A stretch of 64,000 nucleotides of DNA from Alviniconcha marisindica. Taxonomy: Eukaryota; Mollusca; Gastropoda; Provannidae. A program made the position numbers and the translations under genes. The notes below the pieces were generated by a model. It ran no database searches, was not told the origin of the DNA, and worked only from the letters and a program-made list of their open reading frames with translations. Shown here piece by piece: positions 41,916 to 56,067 of the stretch. Location of the stretch: positions 110,001-174,000 of the forward strand of contig JABMCL010002401.1 of the NCBI GenBank assembly GCA_018857735.1, read 5' to 3'. Numbering within the stretch: position 1 is the first letter of the stretch; every line of letters begins with the position of its first letter.

Positions 41916-44900
41916 TGATTGATTGATTGATTGATTGATAATGTCTAATTTTACCCATTGTGATGGTTTATTTTATTTTTTTTTTTTTTTTTTTGTCATT
42001 GCTTTTATGCGGGAGATGACACTAATTTGCCTAAACGGGATGAATTCAGTATTCTATATCCATCTGGATTGTTTATTTGGAATGTCATAGAAGATATTCT
42101 AAATTTCATCCCCTGCGACTGTATATCACACTTGTCTGGGACCATCAAACATGCAAACCCCAGTTGCTTTTGTGCCTCTGTTAGGAGGTGAAGTATCCAT
42201 CTTGTAGCCCATTTTTTCAGCTTAAGACCTTGATACAAGATCCATTCAACTGTACCATAGGAAAGGCTGGAGGGTAATTTACATGTTTCACAAATTGTAG
42301 TGTATAGATCATCTTTTTAACTACTTGCACTGTTTGTTATCCAGTTAGTTCTTGTGAGTGGGACTCACAGTCTTCCACTTCATTCCATTCGACTGCTGTC
42401 ACAGGAATACAGAGGATGTGTGGAGTTGTTTAAAATAGTTGCAAGTTTGTGAAAAACAGCACAGTCTGCTTGTTCCAGCAACTCTTTGATTGGTGTGCTG
42501 ATCTTTATGGTCAGTCTTCCCATCTTACTGTCCTGCATGACATGCTGGTCCCCATATACTGCTGTCAAACTCTCCAAGTTTAAGATCTCTCCAAGTTTAG
42601 ACATTGTGAAAGTGTAGATTCTCACTCACATTTATTCTATGTTAGGATCCATTTTTTAGAGGCACATATAGTGACATCACTTTTTTATTATGTTTTTAGA
42701 GAAGCCTAATTCTGACATTGGCTTAATCTGTGCATGGCAATAAGCTAAAGCTGAATTTTTGTGAGTTATAAAATGTTAATACAGTAGCCTCAAAAAACAA
42801 GAAATGATAGTCAAATTGATCCAGCCTTTGTAACTGTTTGATTTGGCCTTATTGTAGTGGTGATGTTTTCTTTTTTCTTTTTCTGCAGACCAAGTTAAGG
42901 GGGAACTTAGAGTGGGCACCACCACGAGCCCAGATCATCTTCACTATCCACCCTCAAGAAAAGTCAGTTGCTCCACATGTCCTACTGTCTGTGCTCAGGA
43001 CTTGAGTGTGTGTGTGTGTGTGTGCATGCATGTAATTGTTAATCCATACTCACGGATGACTCACAATAGCAGACATACTTGACAGATGAACACACCATCA
43101 TGTTTATTCAGTTGTGGTTTGAATTGGGGGGGAGGCCATGCTATGCACAAGCCAAAAGCCACCCAGAGTTCCTTGCATCACCTTATAGCATAACCAATGT
43201 CTTTTTACCATACCATACCACAAAGAGTCATCACATTGCTCCCCATGGTTGGCCACAAAATTTGCCCGGCATACAAATAACCAGATACATTTCACATACT
43301 GTACGGGTGTCTCACCAATGCATTATTCCCAGTGAAGCCACTAGTAGACAACCAGACACTACCACTGCTCTTGGATGGGTTCTTTCCTTTTTATCCCTTG
43401 TATGCATTCCCACTTGAACTTCTTCTTTTTCAGTTTTTGTTCATGTATTGTTTTGTGCATGGGTGGTGCTCTCAACTATTGCTCATGATTGTTGCCATTT
43501 TCGCCACTACTGTCTGGTTTAATTGATTTTTTTATTTTTATTTTTGGCCAGCTGAGGGCAGGAACACATGCTCCACTTGTGCAGCACAACCACAGATTGT
43601 TTCTGCTTGTCTGCCCCAGTGGTTTGTCAGGCAGTGTGGCCTTGTGTTTTTTAGCTATAAACATGGCCTCTGTTGATTATTGCTCTTTTCTAATAAATAG
43701 AATTCCTGTCATTGGGTCCAGGGATCTGACCCATTAGTGTGCATCTTTCCAATCATATTTTCCCCTCAAGCTGGTCACAGAATTCAGAAGAGACTGCACA
43801 TGAGGTAGTTGTCCTCACCCCTCATGCTATACACAGACCAAAGCCCCCCCCCCCCCCCCCCCATACTTCCCTCCCTCTTCTGGGGGGTCCCTGACCAGGC
43901 AAGTGGTCCCCCATTCCAACCCCCTCCCTGGCTTTGGGGGTCTGCCACAAACCAAGTTGTTGTCCATACAGGTGTGCACCCCCCCAACCCCCGGCTTTGG
44001 GACACCCACTTCGGGTCCTAGTTTGGTTTTCCAGCCACTGGTCAGAATTTTGTTAATGGCTAGGGCAGGAAGGCTTGGGTTCTCCCCGGACTTTGGCCCC
44101 AGAATGTTTCCCCCAGTCCATGGGGAGGCCATTTTTACTGTCCATTGGTTTGGACCATAGGTGTGCCCCCCCCCCCCCCCCCCCCCCACACATTTCGTAC
44201 TGCTTTGGTTGTGGCTTCCCAACCAGCCGTGGGCCTCATCCTTGCAGGGGGGGTGGGGGGGGAATGTCAACCAAAAGAAGATTGCTTTTGGGGCTAAAAA
44301 CCAGCTTCAACGAAATGTGTTCAAAGTAAACTCAGAAAGGAAATCAGAGAAGCAAAGAAACAGGACAAAGAAAAAATTGAATTTGGCTTTCAAACTGGCA
44401 ATATGCGTGACGCATGGAAGGGTCTCAAAACACTAGCTGGACACTACAAGTCTAAATTAAATACTTCAAACAAGCCAGGTGATAAACAAAAGGAGCTCTC
44501 TCAATTCAGATGAATTGAATTACTTTTATTGCCGATTTGACACTCAAGACTTCAGAACTGAACTAGCTCAGATCGGATCAGAACTACAGGGAAAGGTGGT
44601 GGATGATGTTGAAGATTTTGACTTTGAGATTGATACCAAAAGATCGTTGAGGGCATTTTTCTGAAGCTTAACACCAGGAAAGCAATTGGTCCTGACAACA
44701 TCAGTGGAAGACTTTTGAAATTGTGCACTTCCCAGATTTCTGTTGTATTGAGTCAGTTGTTCATGTGGTCTCTGAAAAAAACAGCTTTACCCTTGACTTG
44801 GAAAACCTCTGTAATCTGTCCTGTTCAAAAAAAAAAAAAATCTTCTTGTTTAAACGATTATCATCCAATTGCTCTGACATCTACTATAATGAAATGTTTT

Positions 44901-45958
44901 GAACATATCATTCACCAACTCTTGAAACACATAAAGACCCATTTAGACCCATACCAGTTTGTGTACAAGCACAACAGAAGCACCAAAGACCTGACACACT
45001 CTTTTGCAGGTTCATTTGTCCGAATTCTATTCATCAACTTTTCTTCTGCCTTCAATACCATACAACCACACCTCATGGCAAGCAAACTTTTGAAACTTGA
45101 CATTAACCCAAGACTAATTCTCTGGATTGTCAACTTTCTTGTCAGCTGTTCTCAGACAGTTTGTCACCAAGCTGCACTCTCGTCTTCCCGCTCTATTTCC
45201 ACCGGCTCTCCACAAGGCACTGTCCTATCTCCTATTCTTTTTACAATCTATAGAAATGACTGCACAGGCTCTGATGCAACACCAATAATAAAATACTCTA
45301 ATGATTCTGCAATAGAGGATCTTTCCGACTCAGATTTCTGTTTATTTTGCTGAAGTTGAAAGGTTCAGTATCTGGTGCAGGGATAATTCCCTTGACTTGA
45401 ATGTAAAGAAAACAAAGGAAATGCTGATTGATTTAAGAAAAACTCCAGCTGTCATTCCAGATCTCTTTATTGATGGCGTGGAAGTTAAATGAGCGACTGA
45501 GTACAAATACCTAGGAACAGTCTTAGACAATTAACAAGCTGAATTTTAACAAAAACACTGATTTTATTCACAAAAAAGATGTCGGCCAAGAATATTTTGC
45601 CTTCAAAAGCTAAGATCTCTTAATGTCAGTGCTGCTGTTTTAAGCACTTTCTACCAGAGTTGTATTGAATCAGTTTTAACATTTTCGTTTCTGTGCTGGT
45701 TTGGTGGCTTGAATGTGAAAAGCAAAATGTCCTGAATAAAGTGGTGAATGTGTGTGTGAAAAGACAAGAACACTTAAGTCTGTTGTATGAACATTGTGTG
45801 GTATGGAAGGCTAGGGTGATTGTGGATGACAACAGCCTTGTCCTTGCTAAATATTATGAGATTCTTCCATCTGGTAGACAATTTTGCATACCAAAATCAA
45901 ATCTAATCGGCAGTCAATCCCATTTCTGAACAGATGAATCCGTTCAAACCTCAGAGCA

Positions 45959-46030
<72 letters not shown>

Positions 46031-49000
46031 ATTACATAAATTACTAGCTTGTTTAATATGTAACTTTTGTATTTGCAATAACTGTTCTTTGAGTTCTGAA
46101 ATATGTTATTGTGTACTGTAATGTGGTTAATGTTCAGCCACATTTTAATTTCTCGAATGAGATAATAAAATAATCTTGAATACCCCCAAGCAACACAGTC
46201 CCTAGCTAGACAGAGGATGGCTACCTCAGCTTCACCTGGTGCTGTACCATCACAGGACACACCCCATAATGCTGAGCCATCTCTGCAGATTGTCTCTGCA
46301 GCTGGCACAGCAGTTGTCCATCAGTGGTAGTATCCTGATGATCCAGTGTCTATGGTTGCATCCCCAAGGGGCATGGGCCTGGAGGATGAGGATGGTCAGC
46401 AGTAGCTCCTTAACTCTTAATGTACTATAGTGTTCTCACTATTCTCAAGCCTCCTTCCTAGGATTAGGAAAACATGGTAGTTTTTGAGTATGTTTACTAA
46501 AATTGCTATTGCAGGGTTTTTTTGTGTTCATATTTTATTGTGATTTTGCAGTGTTGTAGGAAATTGATTGAGTTACACATCAGATATTTTTGTTTTTACC
46601 TGTGAAAAAGAACACATTAGCAGTAATTACAGATGTGTTTTGTGCCCAGGAGTAAAAAAAGCCAGAAAATTGAAAACACTCAAATTTGTCTCTTTGAGGC
46701 TTATATTTCTTTGCCTATGTTGAATTGCCTTAAAGCCTTTGGGGCCATTTTTTCCAGATCTAACATTTTTTTGTATCTTTTATAGATCCACAGTCAAGGG
46801 CAAAGTGTTTGTACTTGTAGAGTTACTTCTCTTTACAAAGTACTCCTAAACTTTCAGAATTCAGCATTTCAAAAAATAATTCTTTCTTAGTACTCAAAAT
46901 TTACTGCTAGTTAATTACATCACTTTTTTCACTTCTTCTGAATTTGATCTAAATTTGTCTTGTTTATTTTATGCTTTTTACCCAAGTAAAAATTACGCAA
47001 TATCACTGACCGTTTTCCCTCTAACAAAACCATCAGTGTTAGGTCTTGACAAAACTGTCATTGAACCAGGGACAGAGAAATATGAGAGATCACTAATATT
47101 CACTGATAAAACTGTTGCATCACTCTGGTTGTCGGTCCCCAATCCAAACTCTTTTCACACAAAATATGATTAACTACATTGATTGATGATGCTTCATTGC
47201 CATCAGAATCACTCACTGTGATCTTGCATGAAAAGTTTGCCAAAGTAGGCTGTCAAAAAACAACCAAAAATGTCCTAAGATGCCATGAAAACTAACCTCC
47301 TGTAAAACAGACAATGTGGTAATTCAGGAAGTGAAGTAAATCTGTTTGGGATTGAAGAGCTCTCATTTCTTGTGATTTCATATCTAAATTTAGTACCCAC
47401 GCAGTGCAGTTTGGTGTGCTTTGGGACTGACAAGAAGGTTGATACCAGCACTGTTCTTGGGACTTGCCTACCCCAGGTGAAGGGGACTGGTGTTGCTCCA
47501 TGAAAGCAGAGCCTAGTTCCAGGGCCTCAGTTTCCCCCTTTCCACCTTGTTCATTGTGGTGTTCTTATTTAACATGTACAGCACTTTCAGTGGTCTACAT
47601 GTATTCCACAGATCATTGTATTGTCCATGTGGTGTCAAGCTTCATATGTGATTGTAAAAAGTGGATTTATCAGTATGTATGTCATGTATGTCTGGTTCTA
47701 CTCCTCCCCCAACCCCCCCCCCCCCCCCCCCCCCCCCCACCTCCCCCTTACATTTATAATTTTTATTTATAATGCTATGATTTAAGTTTTGATGTCATTT
47801 GATGGTTTTGATCGTGTGTGTGTGTGTGAACATAATACTACACTGCATAAATTACGAGTTTGTTTAATATGTATCTTTTTATATTACATGTATTTTCAAC
47901 AATTGTTCCTGGAGTTTTACAATATGCAATATGTCTACTGTGATGTGGTATATATGTTCAGCCTCATATTTCATTTCTTTGATGAGATAATAATCTTGAA
48001 TTGTAAAATGCTGTGAGGCTGCCCAGGCATGGGTAGTTATCAACACTATAGAAATTTCCATTTATTATTATTATTGAATAATTATACTTTGGATTACAAT
48101 CCTGAAAATGGAAGGACATATTCAGAATCACTCTTTTTCCTGTGCTGCGCCTTCTGTCTGGAATTCTCTTCCTGGTAAAATTAGACCCATTCAGTCAACC
48201 ACTGCATTTAAAACCACTCTGAAGACCCATCTGCTTAGAACCTCCTACTACTGCTAGCAAATTCTGCCCCCCCCCCCCCCCCCCCCCCACACACTTCCTC
48301 CCCAACTTGTTCTTAAATTATTTCAATTGATTGATGTGGTGTGTGTGTGTGTGTGCTAGCATGCATGTGTGTGTGTAATGTAGGTCTTGCTGTTTAGCTT
48401 CTTGTGATCTGAATTGCATGTCAGCATTATTGTCATTTAATTTTTTTAATTTTTTTTTTAGCTTAAAGTATCTCAGTGCAGATTAGAGGAATGTGCTTTA
48501 TATGTATTTCATTATTATTATTATTAAAACAATATTTGGATGGTAGTTGTGCAGTTTTTTTAAGTTCGCCTTCTTCCTAACACTTTTGATTTTACTAATA
48601 CTGTTTTGTATTTTATGATCAGGCGCAGTGTGGTGCTTAGCAGACAAAACATGCGCTGTGCTGGATGTGGCACCAGACATGAGCCAGGTATATACATGTA
48701 ATGATGTACACTCTAGATTTTGGTGATCAGAAATTGCACTGCAGTGATTAAAACATTTTTGATCCAGTCTCAAAAAAACACCTAACCAAAGTGGTATTTG
48801 AAGTGGCTGGTACCATTCAAAACAAGATTTGGCAAACGTTATATGTCCTTAGGACTGTGGGCAGACTATATTACAAACTTTTAACTCTTAAAGTCTAGTA
48901 TTTAAAGAAAGGTGGCCATTTTGAGAAGTGAAAACTTACGGTGATGACTTGCATCCATGTTTTGTTGCTGTCTTAGAGGCTTTTAGGACTGTGGAATATT

Positions 49001-51489
49001 ATGGGCTTTTACCAATGATGTTCACAATTGCTGGAAGCAAAATATGTAAACACTCAAGGATAATCTTGTGGGGAGGAGGTCAATGGTAGATGATATGGGC
49101 CTGTATCTGGAGATCATCTCGCTCCTCTATTGGGCTGATGTAAACTCCATAAAAATATCACCAGCAAAGTGCCTCACTTGTGATCAAAAGGTCATGGGTT
49201 CAGTTCCCAACAATGGGCAAATTTTCCTCTCCAGTGTCAACTCTCTGTGCTGACTCTTATTTCAGTATCCATTTTCCCAAGTGTTACTGCATAAAAGATC
49301 ATGGCCGTTCTGCTTCTGCCAAACGGCAGATTACAGCTTTAGAAACACACATGCACCCTACGTACTAGCTTCAAATAAAGTGACACTGTAAACTGGTGCA
49401 TGGTGTACACAGAACATGCACCAAAACGGCAGCAGTTTCATGTGGTACCAGCCATGTAACAACCAAAGAGCATTGTTAGTACACCACTTTGATGGATATT
49501 CATAATGCACTGGGTGAAGCTACAGTCAGCCATTCAGAATCGCCTATGACTAGAGTGCAGTGGGTCTGCTTGGAAGTAGAGAATAGCGCCATGTGAAGCA
49601 CTTAGGGCTCATCCTAAGATGATGTGCTTAATAAATGTTCATATAACTTATAAGTAAATAGATTCAAAAGCATTATATAAGTAAATAGATTCAAAAATAA
49701 ATGAAGCATCAACCTCCATAAATCCCTTGATGGCCTTGATCTTTTCATCAACACTGAGCATGTTCTCCATGCACTCTCAGGAAAAACAGGAGAGGAACAA
49801 TTCATGCTCAAGAGGCTGTCACAACATTTCAGAGTTAAGGACTTGTTGAGTGTTGTTGTGACATGATTTGTCAGTCCAACATGATTTGTCATTTCTTCAC
49901 CAGTACCACTATAATCTGTCTTCCCTCATGTTTGTGTGTGTGTGTGTGTGGTTTATTATCCCTGCCTCACACATTGTTTAAACTGAAATTATTTTGTATT
50001 GTTTTGAGTAGAACTTTGCTACTCTGTGAGCAATGTCAAATCTGATTATATGGGTGCTGAGTGATCATGTAGTTTGATCATGTGCTGTGAATGTATCCTA
50101 AGGTACCCTAAGGTTGAATAGAAGGACTGCTATGGTTTGATGAGGCCGAGTGTAAACATGGACTAGCTTTGGGTGTGATAATATTAGTTTATGTCAGAAT
50201 GTTTCATTGTACCATGCTTTGTTTAGTTTGTAGCATGAAATGTGCTAAAGAAGTTCTCAGTATTATAGATTGTATTTCCACCCACTCTCAGCAGCCACAT
50301 AAAACAATATTTTCCTATCTCAGACTATACTCAAGTAAAACTCTGCAGTCTAAATAGCCATTATTAAACATGCACTTGTTGAACATGTTCAAGAGTATCT
50401 GCTCTCAAAAGGCACAAAACTGGAAGTCAGGTTATCAAGTCATAAGCAAAGTCAACAAGCAGGATGACCAATTTTATTCTAAGAGCCCACACAGAAAACT
50501 GAGTCAACCTTTCTAAAGCAGCATGTAAAAGATGGACAGAGGGTTTGTTTTTTGTTTTTTCAAGAAGAAGAAAAAATAAATGAACTGGGAAGAATATAAA
50601 ATATTCAATTCCTGGCAGCAGGTGAAGCATGCAAGGCTATGTTCTGACTTACTTCATGCCTGTAGCCTTTGGTAGCACTGGATTCTCAGCAGAAGGGACC
50701 TAAATTTATGTGTCCACATACACCACTGTAGGGAAAGTGGAAAAAAGATTACAAAAAATGGAGTGGAATAAATCAGGAAGATAGAATTTAGATCTGGTAG
50801 AATCCACAACAGTAGGTGAAGCATGCAAGGCTGTTTAAAAGGGAATCAGCCGACAAAGAGAATTAATGATGCTCGACAGATATTGTATGTATAGCCAGGA
50901 ACACAGAAACCTATGATAACTCCTACTTGGCATGTGAGAAAACACAAGGTATGTAAATTTCACCAAAGGTACATAACACTTGTATCTTTGGTGGACTTTA
51001 TGTACCTTGTATTTTATGTATCTTGTATGTATCTGTGTGTGTGTGTGTGCGCGCGCGCGTGCGCACGCGCTCACACATCCATGTGAGTGTATGCATGTGT
51101 GTATTGAAGTGATAAAAAAGACTTGTTTTTGCAGTAGCCTACTGTGGGGATGTTAAAGCACATGAATGTATGCATACACACACGCAATTACATGTACTAA
51201 TATACCAACAACAACAACAAAAACACTATTTGATTACTCTAAGGTGAGTGACAAATATTGCAGGCATTTCCAAATGTTTTGTCACTTGAGTGACAAATCA
51301 TGTCATAGTAGTGTAATGTAAAAGATTATCTATAAAGCGCCTGCACCTGACATGAGTCTGAAGCATTGAAGCATGTAATGCGAAACAATAGGGTCAACAA
51401 AAGAGCACAGACTTAAGAGAACAATGAAATCCTACTAATTATATAAACAAAACACATACAGCACTTCGTTCATGTTTTATCATCACTTC

Positions 51490-51551
<62 letters not shown>

Positions 51552-54500
51552 CCACATTCACAAAGGTAAGCCATATAACTATGTATTCAGTGTTCAAAGG
51601 AGAAAAGGTGTGTCTTATGGGTAGATTTAAATGATGCTATGGCAGTAGAGTGTCAAGAGTTAGTAAGGTAGATTGTTCCAGAGTGATGGTGCTTGATGGA
51701 AGAAGCCACACCGACCACAAGACTTGAGATAAGCAGATGGCATATGAAGGAGCTTCAAAGGAGTTACCTCAGTTTAAATTTGATGGTCAAGACTTGCAAT
51801 ATAAAGCTGAGGTGAAATTCCTAGGAGTATTCCTTGCAACAAAACATAACTGGAAATGGCATTTAGAAACAATACTATCTAAGGCAAGGAAAAGCCCTAA
51901 TTTGCTGAAAATTATCATTAGGAATCCCTGGGGTCTTGACATAAAAACTCTTATTCAGCTGGTACTCTCACTTGTAAGATCATAACTTACTTATGGGCAA
52001 GAGGTATACTTCTCCACTCTGAAGAGCCAGTTGAAATGTCAATTATTATTATTGAAGACACTACAAAGTCTAGACAATAAAGCAGTTAAACATGCTCTTG
52101 GAATACCAGTGCATGCAACTGCCTTGGGAGCATATAGAGAAGCAGGAATTCTTCCACTTGATGAAATACAGAAATTAGCATCAGCTAAAGAGTTTAATCT
52201 GAAACAAGAGTGTTCTAAAATGAGATCCAAACATAATTATTTGATGGTCCTATAACAAATCAACTTTCAGTACTGTGTGTTTTGATAGAAATCCTTTCAC
52301 ATGCTCAAGCAAGGGTTAAAAAAGGCCTTAATGATTTCAGATTTAGTGCTTTTATTGGTCATTTTCAGAGTGGTGCTCTGTAATGCACATAATACCTAAT
52401 TAAGTTTTTATGTGACTGTGATTAGCTGTGACTTAGAGGTGGCTTGTTCTAGTGTACATGGTTCATAAGTCGGATGTGGAGGTTACTCACACCTGCCTGT
52501 GCGAACTGCGTGATATATGTTGTTATCCTGATAATTGTAAGAGCAGTCTAAAATCACCTATGTGAAAAGACTTTAAATAAAAAGGAAGAAGAAGGAACTT
52601 CAGTATTAGCAGCTAAGCAGAGCTGGAGAGATGAAATGTCCAGCTAGAGGAGATAATAGGAGGGAGCAAATCATGTTGCAACAAGTGTGATGAATCTTTG
52701 AATGTCTGATTTGCACATACACAGAGTACTGTATTGGAGTAGGAAAACACAGCCTGATAACTTTTAATGCTGGTGTGGGGAGAATTAAGGGCCACTGCAA
52801 CAGGTGTCAAGAGGTTTTGGCTTATGGCGATATGTACAAGCAGTATTTCCTTTGTATGTGTAACAATAGTATGTTTATTTAAAAACTGAAAATCTTCAAA
52901 TTAAAATCTTTAGTGTTTGGGGCTGTTTTTGTAATCAGGACTAACAAGTTTGGTTGTCATTTGTCAAGTTGGGTCACAGTTAAAAATGGTGTATGTATAT
53001 ATTTATTTCATGCTCTGTTTTCCAGTAAGCATGGTTGTATATTTTTACCTTAACATTTTCATTGTTACAATTTTGAGAACAGAAATACACCAAACCCTAA
53101 AATCTGAACATTTGATTCAGCTATTAATTGTTATTTTGGAGTAGGACTAAAGAAAAAGATATACTTTTATTATGTTATTTGTTCAAAGCATTAAGCTGGA
53201 AAAAATGTAATGAGTCTTAATTGCCATGTTTTTAGCATTAACAAAAAAGAACTGTCTTTATGTGTATGTGAGTAATTTTAAAATATGATATATCAACAGA
53301 AAGAATCTAGGAAGTCTTGAAGCGAGAGAGAGATGGTATTAGGATGTTAGTGTGCCTGTGGCTGTGCATTAAATTTTTGTTATCTAAATATGTATATATA
53401 TGTGTAAAATAATTTACAAGTGTATGTGCTTCGGGCCATCATGGGTTGAGTCTACTATGTGTCGGTCATTATTTCATGAAGTGTAAGAGTTAATGTGCTA
53501 TGCTGTTTCTTGATAGTTATTTTGTTCCTTCAAGCAGTACACCACTGTTCTGTAGTAATTGCCCTATTGTTAACAATAATCCTTCAATGCATCAACAGCT
53601 TTCGTGAAGCGGCTGCGCTATTGTGAGTATATGGGCAAGTACTTCTGCCAGTGTTGCCACAGCAATGACACAGAGGTCATCCCAGGCCGCGTCATCATGC
53701 GCTGGGACTTCAGCAGATACTATGTCTCAAACTTTGCGCGTGATCTTCTAAGCAAGATTCATCACCAACCATTGTTCCATGTGGATGCTATCAACCCCAT
53801 GCTGTATAAGAAGTTTCGAACTTTAGATTCTGTCAGGGATCTTCGTCGACAGTTTGGCCACCTCAGCACACTACTCAACATTTGTAAACGTAACACTAAG
53901 TGAGTTAAAGTTTATATTCTATATATATATATATAGAGAGAGAGAGAGACACAGAGAGAGAGAGTGGATTTTAGTGGATAACAGCAAAGCATCAAAATAT
54001 GTGTTTTCTGTGCTGCTGGTCCTTTGGTTACCAAACTCACTTTGATGATACTTATGTCATAAAACTGGATTGCTGTGTTCAAGGTTATGGTCACATCAGG
54101 GGTTCAGAAGTTCAGTGCCTATTTGACAGTACAATATCTTCTGAACCACTGAATCTTTTGTAACTGAAATTAATGTGATGATGCATCTTCATGAGCCAGA
54201 GTATCAGGCAATCCGATTGATTTCATTCTAAAACTAAACTAGACTTGTGACAGGAAGTCGCAGTTTGGCAGAAAGGCAGAAGTTATGTAAATATTGGCGC
54301 AAAGTAATGGCCACTAAACTTGCAAGTTGCATACAGGGAGGGACAGTTTAACAGACTATCCTGAACATAATGACAGGGTGGGCATGTAACTTGTCTTCCT
54401 GCCAGTGGGCTCATAATAATCTTAAACTGTAACTTCCTGTCGCAAGTCTGGTTTAATTTTATAATTATCGTTCGCCAATTGACTGAGTCACAGGAGACTT

Positions 54501-56032
54501 CAAAAACAAGCTAGTAGTTACTATATCACTCAAGAGAGCGTGAGTGCCTTGATCAGTTGATTCATTACAAAAGAGTCCAGCGCAGATTGACCAGTTTGGC
54601 TTTGGAGCCAAGCCTCTGTGATAATACTTAGAGAAAGTGACTAGCCTGGTGTGCTGAGAATTGTCTGCAGACACCCCCCCTGTTGTGCAGGGCATGAGTT
54701 GAATACGGGGCAGATTTTATTTCTCTGATGAGATAAAGTAATCTTGAATATTGAATTTATTGGTGCCAATGCCATGACTGACTTGACTGAGGGGGCACAA
54801 CTTTGTTGGCCCACAGTCCCATGAGGTTTAGTGTAGCTAACAAACAGTTCCTTCTGAAAAGTGGGTCCATTTTACTCTGCCTTCTGGAAGCATCTTCAGA
54901 TATCCTGCATGCCATCAGTCAAAGGGAGGGGAGGAGCAGGTGTCATAGATGGGGCTGACTTGGCAGGTGAGGAGGCTGCCCCTCTTTGATTTCAAGTTCA
55001 CTTGGTCTGCTATCAGCATTCTGTTGAGTAGAGGCCACAACACCTCTCTCTCTCTCTCTGTCTCTGTCTCTGCGCTTTCCCCAGTACTGTACAGTATAAT
55101 ACTGAAAGGAGTAAAAGCATAAAATCCAATTTTCCACAAAAGAGAGAAAGCATTGATGGCATATGCCTCCAGGACTGGCTGGTATGAGACATAGCATTCC
55201 AATTGTTTAATTAGCCTGGAAGTGAACAAATGAATGTGAGGAGCCACTTGCAACAGGGAGAAAGCATCAAACAACACTGCAGGGTCTAGTTTCCGTTTTG
55301 CATTCAAGTTCTTTTACAAGACTCCATGTCTGCTGCTTGGTTATCTTTTCCCAAAATTTGAGCAGTACTTGGCCAAACAAGATTAATGCATCAGCTCCAT
55401 AGACTGAAATATGTAATACATTATTAAATTAGGTTGTGTATTGTTGTAATGTTTCATGTACAGTGCTTTGAGCCTCACACATGTATAGTCATAGACAGAT
55501 TTGGCGCATTAGAATTGTATTTATTATTATTAATAACTAAAGCTAGTTCATTTATATTTATAGTCCATGGGCCAGCTATCGACCCCCCCCCCCCTCCTCC
55601 CACTACCCACCACCACCACCCAGGGGATTTTTGGAGACTGATTTTTTTGGATAGCTGAGTATATATATATATATATTATATGTCTTTTCAGTGTCTGCTT
55701 GTCTGCAAGATGAAATACTCTGCTTTTAGAGATTATCTGATATGGTACATAGCAGCTTAATCGCATGCATTAAAATAATAATAATAATAGATAACTTTTG
55801 TATAGCGCTATTCTCTGGTGTACCCAAACTCACTGCACTTTACATTCTCCAACATTTTCTAAGTTTCACAAACATAATACATATAATTATGAAAACTAAC
55901 AATGTATAATATACAAGTACATGTGCCATATGAGAAACAGCAATATATAAAGAAAATGAATAATTATATTACTACCTACCCTTAATTCCATCGCTCCCAG
56001 TCCCCACCCCCACCCCCAACTGACACACATGC

Positions 56033-56067
<35 letters not shown>

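Noticed and set aside
43079..43417. 112-residue open frame on +
   Set aside because: No recognisable domain, not bounded by plausible splice sites in phase with Rubicon exons.
43785..44280. Several overlapping open frames on both strands
   Set aside because: Produced by poly(C)/poly(G) composition; no domain, no splice context.
55548..55766. Small open frame with Ile/Tyr repeats
   Set aside because: Spans a TA microsatellite and poly(C) run; no coding signal.
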